NCBI GenBank assembly: GCA_026713105.1
Contig: JAPOPC010000081.1
Span: 1-64,000, forward strand
Reading direction: 5' to 3'
Length of the DNA stretch: 64,000 nucleotides
From: Acidimicrobiaceae bacterium
GTDB taxonomy: Bacteria; Actinomycetota; Acidimicrobiia; Acidimicrobiales; Poriferisodalaceae
The first letter of the stretch is position 1. Each line of letters starts with the position of its first letter. The translations under genes and the position numbers were made by a program. This document shows positions 43,692 to 51,958 of the stretch, in pieces. The notes beneath the pieces are model-generated. The model did no database searches, was not told where the DNA came from, and saw only the letters and a program-made list of their open reading frames with translations.

Positions 43692-43843
43692 CCTAGCGAG
43701 CCGCGCCGACACACACCAGCGTCTGCGAGCCGCTCATTTGCCGGACCGCCCTCGTGCCTCCGCGTCGGCTCGCGACAGCGGTGTGGCACTATGTGTGAAC
43801 AGATATTGACTCACAGTCATCTCTCGACAGTGCGGGCGCGCTC
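43692..43843. promoter_or_regulatory. Intergenic region upstream of the ArsR-type regulator
   Basis: 152 bases between the FN3 gene and the ArsR-type gene. It contains TGTGA-N12-TCACA at 43794-43815, a 5-bp inverted repeat around ACAGATATTGAC that could be a regulator site. No other gene is seen. Confidence 0.45.
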
Positions 43844-44206
43844 ATGACCGATCCCACCAGCGATGCCACTTTCTCTGCTCTGGCCGACCAGACGCGTCGG
43901 GCCATCTTGGGCTTGATCGGGGAGCACGGCGAGCTCACGGTGGGGGAGATCGCCTCACGATTCGACGGAGTCGGCCGGACGGCAGTCTCCTCGCACCTGC
44001 GCATCCTGCGTCTCGCCGGTTTGATCACCGAACGCCGAGACGGCCGCTACCGGCACTACTCGCTCACCTCGACGCCAGCCGACACGGTCGTGGCCTTCCT
44101 CGCTTCGGTGTACCAGAACTCGCTCGACCAGCTCTCCGCGGCGATGACCGAGGCGGTGGCGGCAGCCGGCAACACGGTCCAGCAAGACGACGAGCTGAGC
44201 GCTTAG
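43844..44206 (+). CDS. ArsR-family winged-helix transcriptional regulator
   Basis: 120 residues. FSALADQTRRAILGLIGEHG, ELTVGEIASRF, GRTAVSSHLRILRLAGLITE and RRDGRYRHYSL are the ArsR/SmtB DNA-binding fold. The metal-binding ELCVCDL motif is absent, so it is not a metal sensor. It precedes by ten bases an SRPBCC-ligand-binding fusion. ArsR-SRPBCC pairs are common, and here the ligand domain probably informs the repressor. Likely targets are its own promoter and the transporter promoter at 45,677-45,725. Confidence 0.88.
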   Translation: MTDPTSDATFSALADQTRRAILGLIGEHGELTVGEIASRFDGVGRTAVSSHLRILRLAGLITERRDGRYRHYSLTSTPADTVVAFLASVYQNSLDQLSAAMTEAVAAAGNTVQQDDELSA

Positions 44207-44216
44207 CCGCTCTGGC

Positions 44217-45656
44217 ATGGCTGAGCTCGTTCTCCGCAGCGAGGCCCGCCTCGAGGCGGGCCCGAGCGAGCTGTTCGCGCTATTCGGCTCGGGCGACCCG
44301 TCGCTGGGCTGGCTGTTCGGCTCGGAAGCCGACGCCCTTCGACCCGGTGCTCTCGTGCGACTCACGCTCCCGATCGGCGAGGGGGCACGTGCGCCGGGAA
44401 CGGCGAGAGTCCAGCGCTGCATGCCCGGGCGCCGGATCGATCTTGTGCACGAGACTCCATGGGCAGGCCGTGTGGTGTGTCAACTCGATGCGCTCCCCGA
44501 CGGCGGCACTCGCCTTCGCATCCGCGTCACCATCGACGATCGGGAACTCGTGCGACTCGGCGCCGACTTCGGACTCCATTCCTGGGCCGATGTGGAGGAC
44601 TGGGAGGTACCCCTCGGCCTGCTGACGTCGCTGTCGGGCAGCGCCGGAATCCTGGGGCGCTCCACGGTGAACTGCGCGCAGCTCGCCGTCGACGAGATCA
44701 ACGCCGACGGCGGAATGCTGGGTCGTGACGTACGGCTCGTCGTGGCAGACGATGCCACCGATCCCGGCATCGGCGTGATCGCGATGAGCCGCCTCTGCGG
44801 GGTGCCGGGCCTGGCGGCGGTCGTCGGCATGCACTCGTCTGCGACCTATGCCGCCACCTCGCCGATGGCCGTCGCCAACGCGATCCCCTACCTCTACACG
44901 CCGACCAGCGAAGCAGCCGCCCCCCATCCGCTGCTGGTTCGGTTCGGCGAAAGGCCCCTCGACCAGCTCCACCGGGCCCTGCCGCTGATGGCCGAGGCAA
45001 CCGGCGGTACCCGCTGGTTCCTCACCGGGAACGACTACTCGTGGCCCCGGGCGATCGGGGCTTCCGCACGCGAGGTGATCGAGCGCATGGGCGGCACGGT
45101 CACCGGCGAGGGCTACGTTCCACTGGGCACCCAGGAATTTGCACCGGTGATTGCCGCTATTGGTGAACGCGGTACCGACCACATCGTCTCGAGCTTCGTC
45201 GGGCAGGACCACGTCCGCTTCGAGAGCGAATTCTCGGCATCGGGACTGCGCGGCACGACCCGCACGTTCGCGCCGCTCATGGACGACGCCGTCGTCGAGC
45301 ACTTGGGCCCGTCGGGGGTGGGCATCTGGAATGCCCTCGGGTACTTCGCTGCGATGGACACCGCCGAGAACCATGAGTTCCTGCGGCGCTATGAAGCGCG
45401 CTTCGGTCGGTGCTCGCCACCTGTTTCCGCGGCAGCAGAAGGGGTGTACGAAGCCATCCACACGTGGGCCAGCGCATGCCGCTCCGGCGGCGGCATCGAG
45501 CCGAGCGCTTTCCTCGGAGGGCTTCGCACGTCTGGCTTCCGTGGCCCGAGGCGCTGCGGCCGCGGCGGAACGCTGGAGTCGTTGCTGCTGGGGGAGGCGA
45601 CGCCGTCCGGCATCAAGGTGCTGGACGAACTTCCCGTGGCAGGCCCTTCTCCTTGA
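44217..45656 (+). CDS. SRPBCC domain fused to a cytoplasmic AmiC/FmdD-like ligand-binding domain
   Basis: 479 residues, no signal peptide or membrane helix. Residues ~1-132 resemble an SRPBCC/AHSA1-type domain (LRSEARLEAGPSELFALFG, ARVQRCMPGRRIDLVHETPW, GGTRLRIRVTI). Residues ~136-470 are a type I periplasmic-binding fold: VPLGLLTSLSGSAGILGRST, AVDEINADGGMLGRDVRLVV, ADDATDPGIG, ATGGTRWFLTGNDYSWPR and GYVPLGTQEFAPV. The last three match the downstream lipoprotein almost word for word, so the two are paralogues. AmiC of Pseudomonas is a cytoplasmic amide sensor of this fold. I infer a soluble ligand sensor acting with the ArsR protein. Confidence 0.8.
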   Translation: MAELVLRSEARLEAGPSELFALFGSGDPSLGWLFGSEADALRPGALVRLTLPIGEGARAPGTARVQRCMPGRRIDLVHETPWAGRVVCQLDALPDGGTRLRIRVTIDDRELVRLGADFGLHSWADVEDWEVPLGLLTSLSGSAGILGRSTVNCAQLAVDEINADGGMLGRDVRLVVADDATDPGIGVIAMSRLCGVPGLAAVVGMHSSATYAATSPMAVANAIPYLYTPTSEAAAPHPLLVRFGERPLDQLHRALPLMAEATGGTRWFLTGNDYSWPRAIGASAREVIERMGGTVTGEGYVPLGTQEFAPVIAAIGERGTDHIVSSFVGQDHVRFESEFSASGLRGTTRTFAPLMDDAVVEHLGPSGVGIWNALGYFAAMDTAENHEFLRRYEARFGRCSPPVSAAAEGVYEAIHTWASACRSGGGIEPSAFLGGLRTSGFRGPRRCGRGGTLESLLLGEATPSGIKVLDELPVAGPSP

Positions 45657-45676
45657 CCGCGCTTGACCCGGACCCT

Positions 45677-45698
45677 GTTGACAAGACAATATGTCAAC
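45677..45698. promoter_or_regulatory. Candidate operator/promoter of the amide transporter operon
   Basis: GTTGACA and TGTCAAC form a 7-bp perfect inverted repeat with an 8-base AT-rich spacer (AGACAATA), the geometry of an ArsR-type operator. The left arm contains a consensus TTGACA -35 box. The start of the binding-protein gene is 27 bases beyond. Repressor binding here would block the transporter promoter. Confidence 0.6.
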
Positions 45699-45725
45699 AA
45701 CTACTCACATATAGGGGGCCGGGAC

Positions 45726-47081
45726 ATGGGACAGCGACGGAGCCGACTCACGCGGTCATCGGGGCGCACGGCGGTCATGTTGATTGCGCTGATCTCGATG
45801 ATCGCTGCCGCTTGCGGTACGAGCGACGACGATCCTGCCGAGGCCGAGCCGGCGAGCGCCACGGCCGCGCCCGCTGCCGACGACGGCCCCGCCAGCACAG
45901 AGCCGGCGACCGAACCCGAACCCGACTCGGCGCCGGCGACGACCGAAGCGGCTGACGCGGCGGAGCCCGATGAGCCGGCGGCACCGTCGGGGGAGCCCGT
46001 GCGCATCGGGATCCTGTTCTCCAACAGCGGGCCGGCGGGCATCTTCGGCCAGCCCACCGCCAACATCGCAGAGTTCATCGAAGAGGACATCAACGCCGCC
46101 GGCGGCATCAACGGTCGCCCTGTCGAGACCTATCTCGCCGACGACGCCACCGATCCTGCGATCGGCCGCCAAGCGATGGAGCAGCTCATCGAATCGGACG
46201 GTGTCGACGTGGTGCTCGGCACCCATTCCAGCGCCACGCGCGAGGCCGCCAAGCCGCTCGCGGAGGATGCCGGCGTGCTGTACATCTATGCGGCGCTGTA
46301 CGAGGGCGGTGAGTGCTCGGCGGTGATGTTCAACACCGGTGAAGTGCCGAGCCAACAGCTCGCACCGGTCATCCCGTGGATGATGGACGAGACCGGCGGC
46401 AGCAAGTGGTTCCTGCTCGGCAACGACTACGTGTGGCCCCGCCGCAGCTTCGAGCTCGCACGCCAGTACATCGAAGCCGCAGGCGGCGAGGTTGTGGGCG
46501 AGGAGTACGTGCCGCTCGGAACGCAGGATTTCTCCTCGGTTGCGCAGCAGATCGCGGGTTCCGGCGCCGAGTTGATCTTCCCGGCCCTCGTGGGCGGCGA
46601 TGCGATCGCGTTCGAGACCCAAGCGGTCGACTTCGGCATCGGCCAGGACGCCATCGGCCGCCTGGCGAACATTTATGAGGAGAACGTCCTCGGAGTGATG
46701 GGGCCGTCGGTCACGGCTGGCATGCGGGTCACGCTGGGCTACTTCAAAGAGGTCGACAACGCTGCGAACAGCGAGTTCGTCAGCCGCTACTACGAGCGGT
46801 TCGGCGCCGATGCACCGCCGCACATGACCTTCAGCTCGCACATCTACGACGCTGCCCTGCTCTACGCAGCAGCGGCGAATGCGGCGGGCACCACCGAGAC
46901 AGCGGCCGTCGCCGCGGCGCTCGAAGGGCTGACGCTGTCGACCCCGACCGGAGACATCGCGATCACCGGCAGCCGCCACCTGTCCCAGCCGATCTACGTG
47001 GCGGAGATCCAATCCGATGGCTCACAGCTGATCGTGCAGTCGTTCCCGTCGGTTGAGCCAGACGAGACCTGCACTCCCTAG
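45726..47081 (+). CDS. Amide/urea-type ABC transporter substrate-binding lipoprotein
   Basis: 451 residues from ATG 45726, with GGGGG ahead of it. Signal peptide with lipobox IAAAC (C30), then a low-complexity Ala/Glu/Pro linker to ~95. The Peripla_BP_5-type domain reads VRIGILFSNSGPAGIFGQPT, YLADDATDPAIG, GTHSSATREAA, ETGGSKWFLLGNDYVWPR and EYVPLGTQDFSSV. This group includes FmdD (short-chain amides), UrtA (urea) and AmiC. It is followed by the permease and ATPase genes and an amidase, so an amide ligand is likely. Confidence 0.87.
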   Translation: MGQRRSRLTRSSGRTAVMLIALISMIAAACGTSDDDPAEAEPASATAAPAADDGPASTEPATEPEPDSAPATTEAADAAEPDEPAAPSGEPVRIGILFSNSGPAGIFGQPTANIAEFIEEDINAAGGINGRPVETYLADDATDPAIGRQAMEQLIESDGVDVVLGTHSSATREAAKPLAEDAGVLYIYAALYEGGECSAVMFNTGEVPSQQLAPVIPWMMDETGGSKWFLLGNDYVWPRRSFELARQYIEAAGGEVVGEEYVPLGTQDFSSVAQQIAGSGAELIFPALVGGDAIAFETQAVDFGIGQDAIGRLANIYEENVLGVMGPSVTAGMRVTLGYFKEVDNAANSEFVSRYYERFGADAPPHMTFSSHIYDAALLYAAAANAAGTTETAAVAAALEGLTLSTPTGDIAITGSRHLSQPIYVAEIQSDGSQLIVQSFPSVEPDETCTP

Positions 47082-47205
47082 AAGATGCGCGGATAGGTGA
47101 ACCTTGCGGCTGTCGCACCAGTTGTTTCCCGCTCTTGTTCGCTGTCGCTCACGGGCCGCTCGGGCCACGGCTTTGCCTATCGGCTCAGCCTCTTAGCGCA
47201 ATCCG
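47082..47205. other. Gap between the binding-protein and permease genes
   Basis: 124 bases with no frame of note. The direction and function of the flanking genes suggest one transcript, so the gap may hold an attenuating structure that lowers permease expression. No strong hairpin is clear by eye. Confidence 0.4.
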
Positions 47206-48060
47206 ATGGACGCGCTGACACTCGAGCTTCTTAACGGTCTGAGCACCTTCGCGACGCTTGGGGTCGTCGCGCTTGGACTGGGGATCGTTTTCGGGCTGAT
47301 GGGGATTATCAACCTCGCGCACGGCGAGTTCGTGATGATCGGTGCGTATGTCTCCTACGTGGTGCATGCGAACGGCTTCAGCCACTGGCTCTCGGTGCCG
47401 CTGGCCGCCGTGGTCCTGTTCGTGCTGGGCGGGGCCATCGAGCTCACGCTGATCCGTCGCATTCACCGCCAGCCGGAAGTCACGATCCTGGCCACCTTCG
47501 GGCTGTCGGTCTGCCTTCGGCAGGTGGCCGAACTGGTCTTCACCAAGGACTTCCGAGGTGTGCCCAATCCCGTGCCCGGCGCGACGCGGGCCTTCGGTGT
47601 CCTTTTCCCGACCTACCGCTACGTGCTGATCGGCATTGCCGTCGCAGTCGTGGTGGCGACGCTGCTGGCATTCACGAAGTCGCGTTTCGGCTTGACCGTC
47701 CGGGCAATCGTCGCCGACCGCGATCTCGCGGAGGCATCCGGCATCCGCACCGGCATTGCCAACCTGTGTGCCTTCGGCATCGGCGCGGCCACTGCAGGAA
47801 TCGCCGGCGCGCTGGTGGCCCCGCTCGGAGCGATCGAGCCCCAGGCGGGTCTCGCGTACTTGCCGGGGGCGTTCCTGGTGGTGATCGTGGGCGGGTTCAA
47901 CAAGCTCTGGGGCGTCGTCGTCGGAGCGCTCATCGTTGCCGGCGTTCAGACCGGCGTCATCCACTTCTACGACGCCGTGTGGGCGCAGATCGCGTCACTG
48001 GGTCTCGCCGTGGCAGTGCTGCAGTTCCGGCGAGTGTCTGTCGAGGGAGCCTCCGCATGA
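47206..48060 (+). CDS. ABC transporter permease, LivH/UrtB-like
   Basis: 284 residues with eight helices. LGLGIVFGLMGIINLAHGEF, VMIGAYVSYVVHANG, TILATFGLSVCLRQ, FGLTVRAIVADRDLAEASGI and AIEPQAGLAYLPGAFLVVIV are typical of the first permease of urea/amide/branched-chain systems. Its stop overlaps the start of the fused permease-ATPase gene (ATGA at 48057). Forms the channel with that protein's membrane half. Confidence 0.9.
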   Translation: MDALTLELLNGLSTFATLGVVALGLGIVFGLMGIINLAHGEFVMIGAYVSYVVHANGFSHWLSVPLAAVVLFVLGGAIELTLIRRIHRQPEVTILATFGLSVCLRQVAELVFTKDFRGVPNPVPGATRAFGVLFPTYRYVLIGIAVAVVVATLLAFTKSRFGLTVRAIVADRDLAEASGIRTGIANLCAFGIGAATAGIAGALVAPLGAIEPQAGLAYLPGAFLVVIVGGFNKLWGVVVGALIVAGVQTGVIHFYDAVWAQIASLGLAVAVLQFRRVSVEGASA

Positions 48061-49802
48061 GACGCGCACTCGCCGCCGGTGCGCTCGCTGCGGTCGCGGT
48101 CGTTGCGATGAGTGTCGCGCTGGGCGGCTTCCGAGCCGGTCAGCTCTCGCTGTTTCTGGTGTTCGCTGCCCTCGCGGTCAGCCTCGACTTCGTCTGGGGA
48201 TACGCGGGCATCCTCTCGTTGGGCCAGCTGCTGCCCTTCGGCATTGCCGCGTACGCGTCGGCCAAGATCACCCTTGCCGCGCCGTCGCTCAGCGTCGGGG
48301 CGCTCATCGTGGCGGCGCTTATCGGGGCCGCTGTCGCCGCGGGCATCGGCGTGGCCATGCTCCGGCGGCGGCCCACGGCGGTGGTCGTCGGGCTCCTGAC
48401 GCTGGTGCTGTCGCTCACCGCGGAGCAGATCGCCGAACAGTGGCGCGACATCACCGGCGGCTTCAACGGCCTGACCGGCGTGCCTCGCATCGGCGCGTTC
48501 GGAACCGAGCTCAGCGACACCGCCGGGGACATCGTGATCTCGGTGCTCGCACTGGCAGCGATCACTGTCGTCGGCGTCGGGGTCAGCCGCCCGATCGGCG
48601 CCGTGCTGATCGGCATCCGGTCCAACGAGCGCCGCATGGAGGCACTGGGCTACGACACCGTCCGCTGCAAGATCTGGGCGTTCACCGTCGGCGGCGCTGT
48701 CGCGGGATTTGCCGGTGCGCTCTACGTGCACCGCACGGGCTTCGTGTCGCCTCAGATCTTCGGGTTCACGCTCGCGACCAGCGTGGTGCTGTGGACCCTC
48801 GTCGGGGGTCGAGGCACGATCGTGGGGCCAGTTGTCGGCGCATTGGCGATCAACTTCGCTTCGGCGACGCTCGCCGATGTCTGGCTGCAGTACTGGACGC
48901 TCGCGACCGGCGTGATCTTCGTGGTCGTCGTGGTCGTGATGCCCGACGGCGTCGTCCCGAGCCTGCAACGCCTCGCCGGGCGCTCCGCGGGTCGCCGCCG
49001 CCAGCCCACGTTGCTCCCCGCCGACGCAGAGCCCTCGGGTGCCCCTCCACACGACGGGGCGATCTTCGAGGCCATCGACGTTCGCAAGAGCTTCGGGTTC
49101 TTTCGCCTGATCGACGGTCTCACACTCCGGATGGACGAGCCGGAGCTGCGGTGCCTGGTCGGTCCCAACGGTGCCGGCAAGTCGACGCTGCTCGACATCC
49201 TGTGCGGTCAGCAGGGATGCCAGGCAGGCACCGTTCGCATCTTCGGCCAGGAGTGCACGGGCAAGCCTTCCTGGGAGTTCGCGAGGAACGGCGTGAGCCG
49301 CAAGTTCCAGTCGCCGCAGCTCGTCGACGACCTCTCCGTCGCGACCAACGTCGCCATCGCCGCGTGGGGAGCTGATTCGTCGCCGTGGGGCCTCGCGCGA
49401 AGGAGCTGGAACGCTCCCATCCCGCCGGCGGCGTCGGAGATCCTGGAACGAACCGGGCTCGGGGAGCGGCTCGGGGCCCGAGCAGGGGACCTGTCCCATG
49501 GCGACAAGCAGTGGCTTGAAGTCGCAATGGCGTTGGCGGGCAATTGCCGGCTCCTGCTGCTGGACGAACCCACCGCGGGCATGACGGTCGCGGAGAGCCT
49601 GGAAGCGGCAGCGCTGCTGCGCGATCTGCACGCTCGCCACGGCCTCCCCATCGTGATTGTCGAGCACGACATGACGTTCATACGGGCTGTTGCAGACCGG
49701 GTCACGGTGCTGGCGCGTGGCGCGGTGCTGGCCGACGGCGACGTCGCCGAGGTGGAGGCCAACCCGCAGGTGCGCGCCATCTACTCGGGGGTGGACACCT
49801 GA
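48057..49802 (+). CDS. Fused ABC permease-ATPase, LivM-LivG type
   Basis: 581 residues from ATG 48057. Residues ~1-310 are a LivM/UrtC-like permease (VWGYAGILSLGQLLPFGIAA, IGIRSNERRMEALGYDTVRC, VAGFAGALYVHRTGFVSPQI). Residues ~335-581 are the LivG/UrtD ATPase: Walker A GPNGAGKST near 370, signature LSHGDKQWLEVAMAL, Walker B LLLLDEPTAG near 500 and the switch IVEHDM. Such fusions are known for some amide and urea systems but most genomes keep two genes. The stop touches the LivF start (TGATG). Confidence 0.9.
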   Translation: MRRALAAGALAAVAVVAMSVALGGFRAGQLSLFLVFAALAVSLDFVWGYAGILSLGQLLPFGIAAYASAKITLAAPSLSVGALIVAALIGAAVAAGIGVAMLRRRPTAVVVGLLTLVLSLTAEQIAEQWRDITGGFNGLTGVPRIGAFGTELSDTAGDIVISVLALAAITVVGVGVSRPIGAVLIGIRSNERRMEALGYDTVRCKIWAFTVGGAVAGFAGALYVHRTGFVSPQIFGFTLATSVVLWTLVGGRGTIVGPVVGALAINFASATLADVWLQYWTLATGVIFVVVVVVMPDGVVPSLQRLAGRSAGRRRQPTLLPADAEPSGAPPHDGAIFEAIDVRKSFGFFRLIDGLTLRMDEPELRCLVGPNGAGKSTLLDILCGQQGCQAGTVRIFGQECTGKPSWEFARNGVSRKFQSPQLVDDLSVATNVAIAAWGADSSPWGLARRSWNAPIPPAASEILERTGLGERLGARAGDLSHGDKQWLEVAMALAGNCRLLLLDEPTAGMTVAESLEAAALLRDLHARHGLPIVIVEHDMTFIRAVADRVTVLARGAVLADGDVAEVEANPQVRAIYSGVDT

Positions 49803-50482
49803 TGCGCCTTGAAGCGCATGAGCTGCGCTCGGGTCACGGCGGTGTGCCGGTCCTGCACGGCGTCAGCTTCTGCGTGGGCGGCGGCGAGATCGTGGCGCTG
49901 GTGGGCCGCAACGGTGCTGGCAAGACAACGCTGGTCAAAACGGTCGTGGGACTCCTGCGGGCGACTGGCGGGCAACTGCTGCTCGACGGCGAGCAGATCA
50001 CCCGCCATCCGCCGTCCCGCCGCATTCGAGCGGGCCTTCGGGCCGCCTTTCAGGAACGCCCGCTGTTTAGTCAGCTCTCGGTGGCTGACAATTTGCGTCT
50101 GAGCGGGCACCCCGTGCCCGAGCACGTCCTGGCCGTGTTCGGCGACTCGTTGGCGGGGCGTTCAGCCCAGCGGGCGGGCACCCTGTCGGGCGGCGAGCAG
50201 AAAATGCTCGCGGCGGCCTCGGCGCTCGCGTCGACTGCGTCCATCTTGTTGATGGACGAGCCGACCGAGGGTCTGCAGCCCTCAAATGTCGAAGTGCTCG
50301 GCGACCGTCTCGACGCGGCGCGGAACTCGGGTCGCGGGATACTGCTGGTCGAGCAGCACCTGGCGCTCGCGACGCGACTTGCCGACCGCTTCATCGTGCT
50401 CTCCAAGGGCGAGATCGTCGACAGCGGTTCAGCAGGAGAACGCGATCTTGCCGACCGGCTGAGCCGGCACCTCGCGATATGA
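49802..50482 (+). CDS. ABC transporter ATP-binding protein, LivF/UrtE-like
   Basis: 226 residues. Walker A GRNGAGKTT (K41), signature TLSGGEQKMLAAASAL, Walker B ILLMDEPTEGLQPSN and switch LLVEQHLALA. The start overlaps the fused gene's stop by one base. It would pair with the ATPase half of the fusion to power uptake. A little shorter than typical LivF (~235). Confidence 0.9.
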   Translation: MRLEAHELRSGHGGVPVLHGVSFCVGGGEIVALVGRNGAGKTTLVKTVVGLLRATGGQLLLDGEQITRHPPSRRIRAGLRAAFQERPLFSQLSVADNLRLSGHPVPEHVLAVFGDSLAGRSAQRAGTLSGGEQKMLAAASALASTASILLMDEPTEGLQPSNVEVLGDRLDAARNSGRGILLVEQHLALATRLADRFIVLSKGEIVDSGSAGERDLADRLSRHLAI

Positions 50483-50509
50483 GAAAAAACAGCACAAGGG
50501 GAAACAGCT

Positions 50510-51874
50510 ATGACAGAACTGACTCAGATGAGCCTCGCCGAAGCGGCGCGAGCAGTGCGGGCACGAGATGTCACCGCCGTCGAGCTGCTCGACGCCTGCC
50601 TGGCAAGGATCGAACAGACCGAGCCCGCCATCAGCGCGTTCGCGTCCACCCAAGTGGCTGCAGCACAGACCGCTGCTGCCGAGCTCGACGCGGGGGAGAT
50701 CACGGGCCCGCTGCACGGTGTCCCCATCGCCCTCAAGGACCTCTTCTTCACCGAGGGAGTGCCGGCCGAGGCGAACTGCGAGGCCCTGAGGGGATTCGTC
50801 CCCACCCACGACGCGACGGTCGTCGGGCGCCTGCGCGCGGCCGGGGCGGTCATCGTGGGCAAGACGAACACCCATGAGCTGGCTTTCGGTGTCTCCTGCC
50901 CGGCCTCGCGCAATCCATGGGACACGCGGCGCTCGACGGGGGGCTCCTCAGGAGGCAGTGCTGCAGCCTTGGCGGCGCGGCAGGTGTTCGGGGCGCTCGG
51001 CACCGACACGGGCGGATCGGTCCGCATCCCGTCGAATTGCTGCGGCACGACCGGCATCAAGACCACGCGTGGTGCGGTGCCGCGTGACGGGGTCCACCTG
51101 ATCTCGTGGACCTACGACACGGTCGGCCCGATGGCGCGCAGTGCCGAAGACTGCCGGATCCTGCTCGAGGTCATTTCCGGCGCGTCGCGGGCCGATCCGT
51201 ATTCGGGCCCCGAGCCGTTGAGCGACGTGCGGGCTCCGGGCGAGCTCACGCTGGGCGTGCCCACCGACGGGTTCTTCGACGGCATCGACACCGATCCGCA
51301 GGTGCGCGCGGTGATGGACGCAGCGATCGAGGTAGTGCGCACCGTCGTGGGAAACGTGGCTCCAGCAGACGTGCCCAACAGCGCTGAGCATGCCGAAATC
51401 GGCTTGGCGATCGTCGTGTCAGAAGCGGCTGCGCTGCTCGAGGGTTTGCGCAACGAGCACGACGACCTGATCGGGCCCGAAGTGCGGGAGATCCTGGGTG
51501 CCGGCGCCGAGATTCCGGCAACGGCGCTCGCGTCGGCCCTGGCGCAGCGGGTGTCGTTCGAACGGGCCTGTCTCGATGTCTTCGACGATCAGGACATCGA
51601 CCTGATCATCGCCCCGGTGAACCCCAACCAGGTGGTCCCCCACGGGGCTGGCGAGCTGGGCGGGGTGCCGCTTATTCCGGCGACGACGCAGTTCACATTT
51701 CCTGTCAACGGTGCCGGGCTCCCCGCGATCGCCCTGCCGGGCGGGTTCGCCGCCGACGGCCTGCCCATTGGTTTCCAGCTGATCGGCCGGCCGTTCGCCG
51801 AGCGGACGCTCGCCGCCGTCGGCGAGGCATTCCAGCGAGAGACCGACCATCACCTGCGCGTTCCGCAGTTGTGA
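50510..51874 (+). CDS. Amidase-signature family hydrolase
   Basis: 454 residues from ATG 50510. The triad is read as K76 (GVPIALKDLFF), S146 (STGGSSGGSAAAL) and S170 (GTDTGGSVRIP). It lies 27 bases after the LivF gene with ACAAGGGGAAA ahead, so it belongs to the transporter operon and probably hydrolyses the imported amide to ammonia and a carboxylate in the cytoplasm. GatA-like but without GatB/GatC neighbours, hence not a tRNA amidotransferase. Confidence 0.9.
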   Translation: MTELTQMSLAEAARAVRARDVTAVELLDACLARIEQTEPAISAFASTQVAAAQTAAAELDAGEITGPLHGVPIALKDLFFTEGVPAEANCEALRGFVPTHDATVVGRLRAAGAVIVGKTNTHELAFGVSCPASRNPWDTRRSTGGSSGGSAAALAARQVFGALGTDTGGSVRIPSNCCGTTGIKTTRGAVPRDGVHLISWTYDTVGPMARSAEDCRILLEVISGASRADPYSGPEPLSDVRAPGELTLGVPTDGFFDGIDTDPQVRAVMDAAIEVVRTVVGNVAPADVPNSAEHAEIGLAIVVSEAAALLEGLRNEHDDLIGPEVREILGAGAEIPATALASALAQRVSFERACLDVFDDQDIDLIIAPVNPNQVVPHGAGELGGVPLIPATTQFTFPVNGAGLPAIALPGGFAADGLPIGFQLIGRPFAERTLAAVGEAFQRETDHHLRVPQL

Positions 51875-51958
51875 CATCGTACGACCAGCGACGCGTCGTC
51901 GGCGTCACCCCCCTCGGGCGTAGCATTCGAACCGATACGAGGCAGCAGGGAGCAGTCG

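Noticed and set aside
50510-51874. GatA subunit of the tRNA amidotransferase
   Set aside because: It has the amidase signature but no gatB or gatC neighbours, and sits in a transporter operon.
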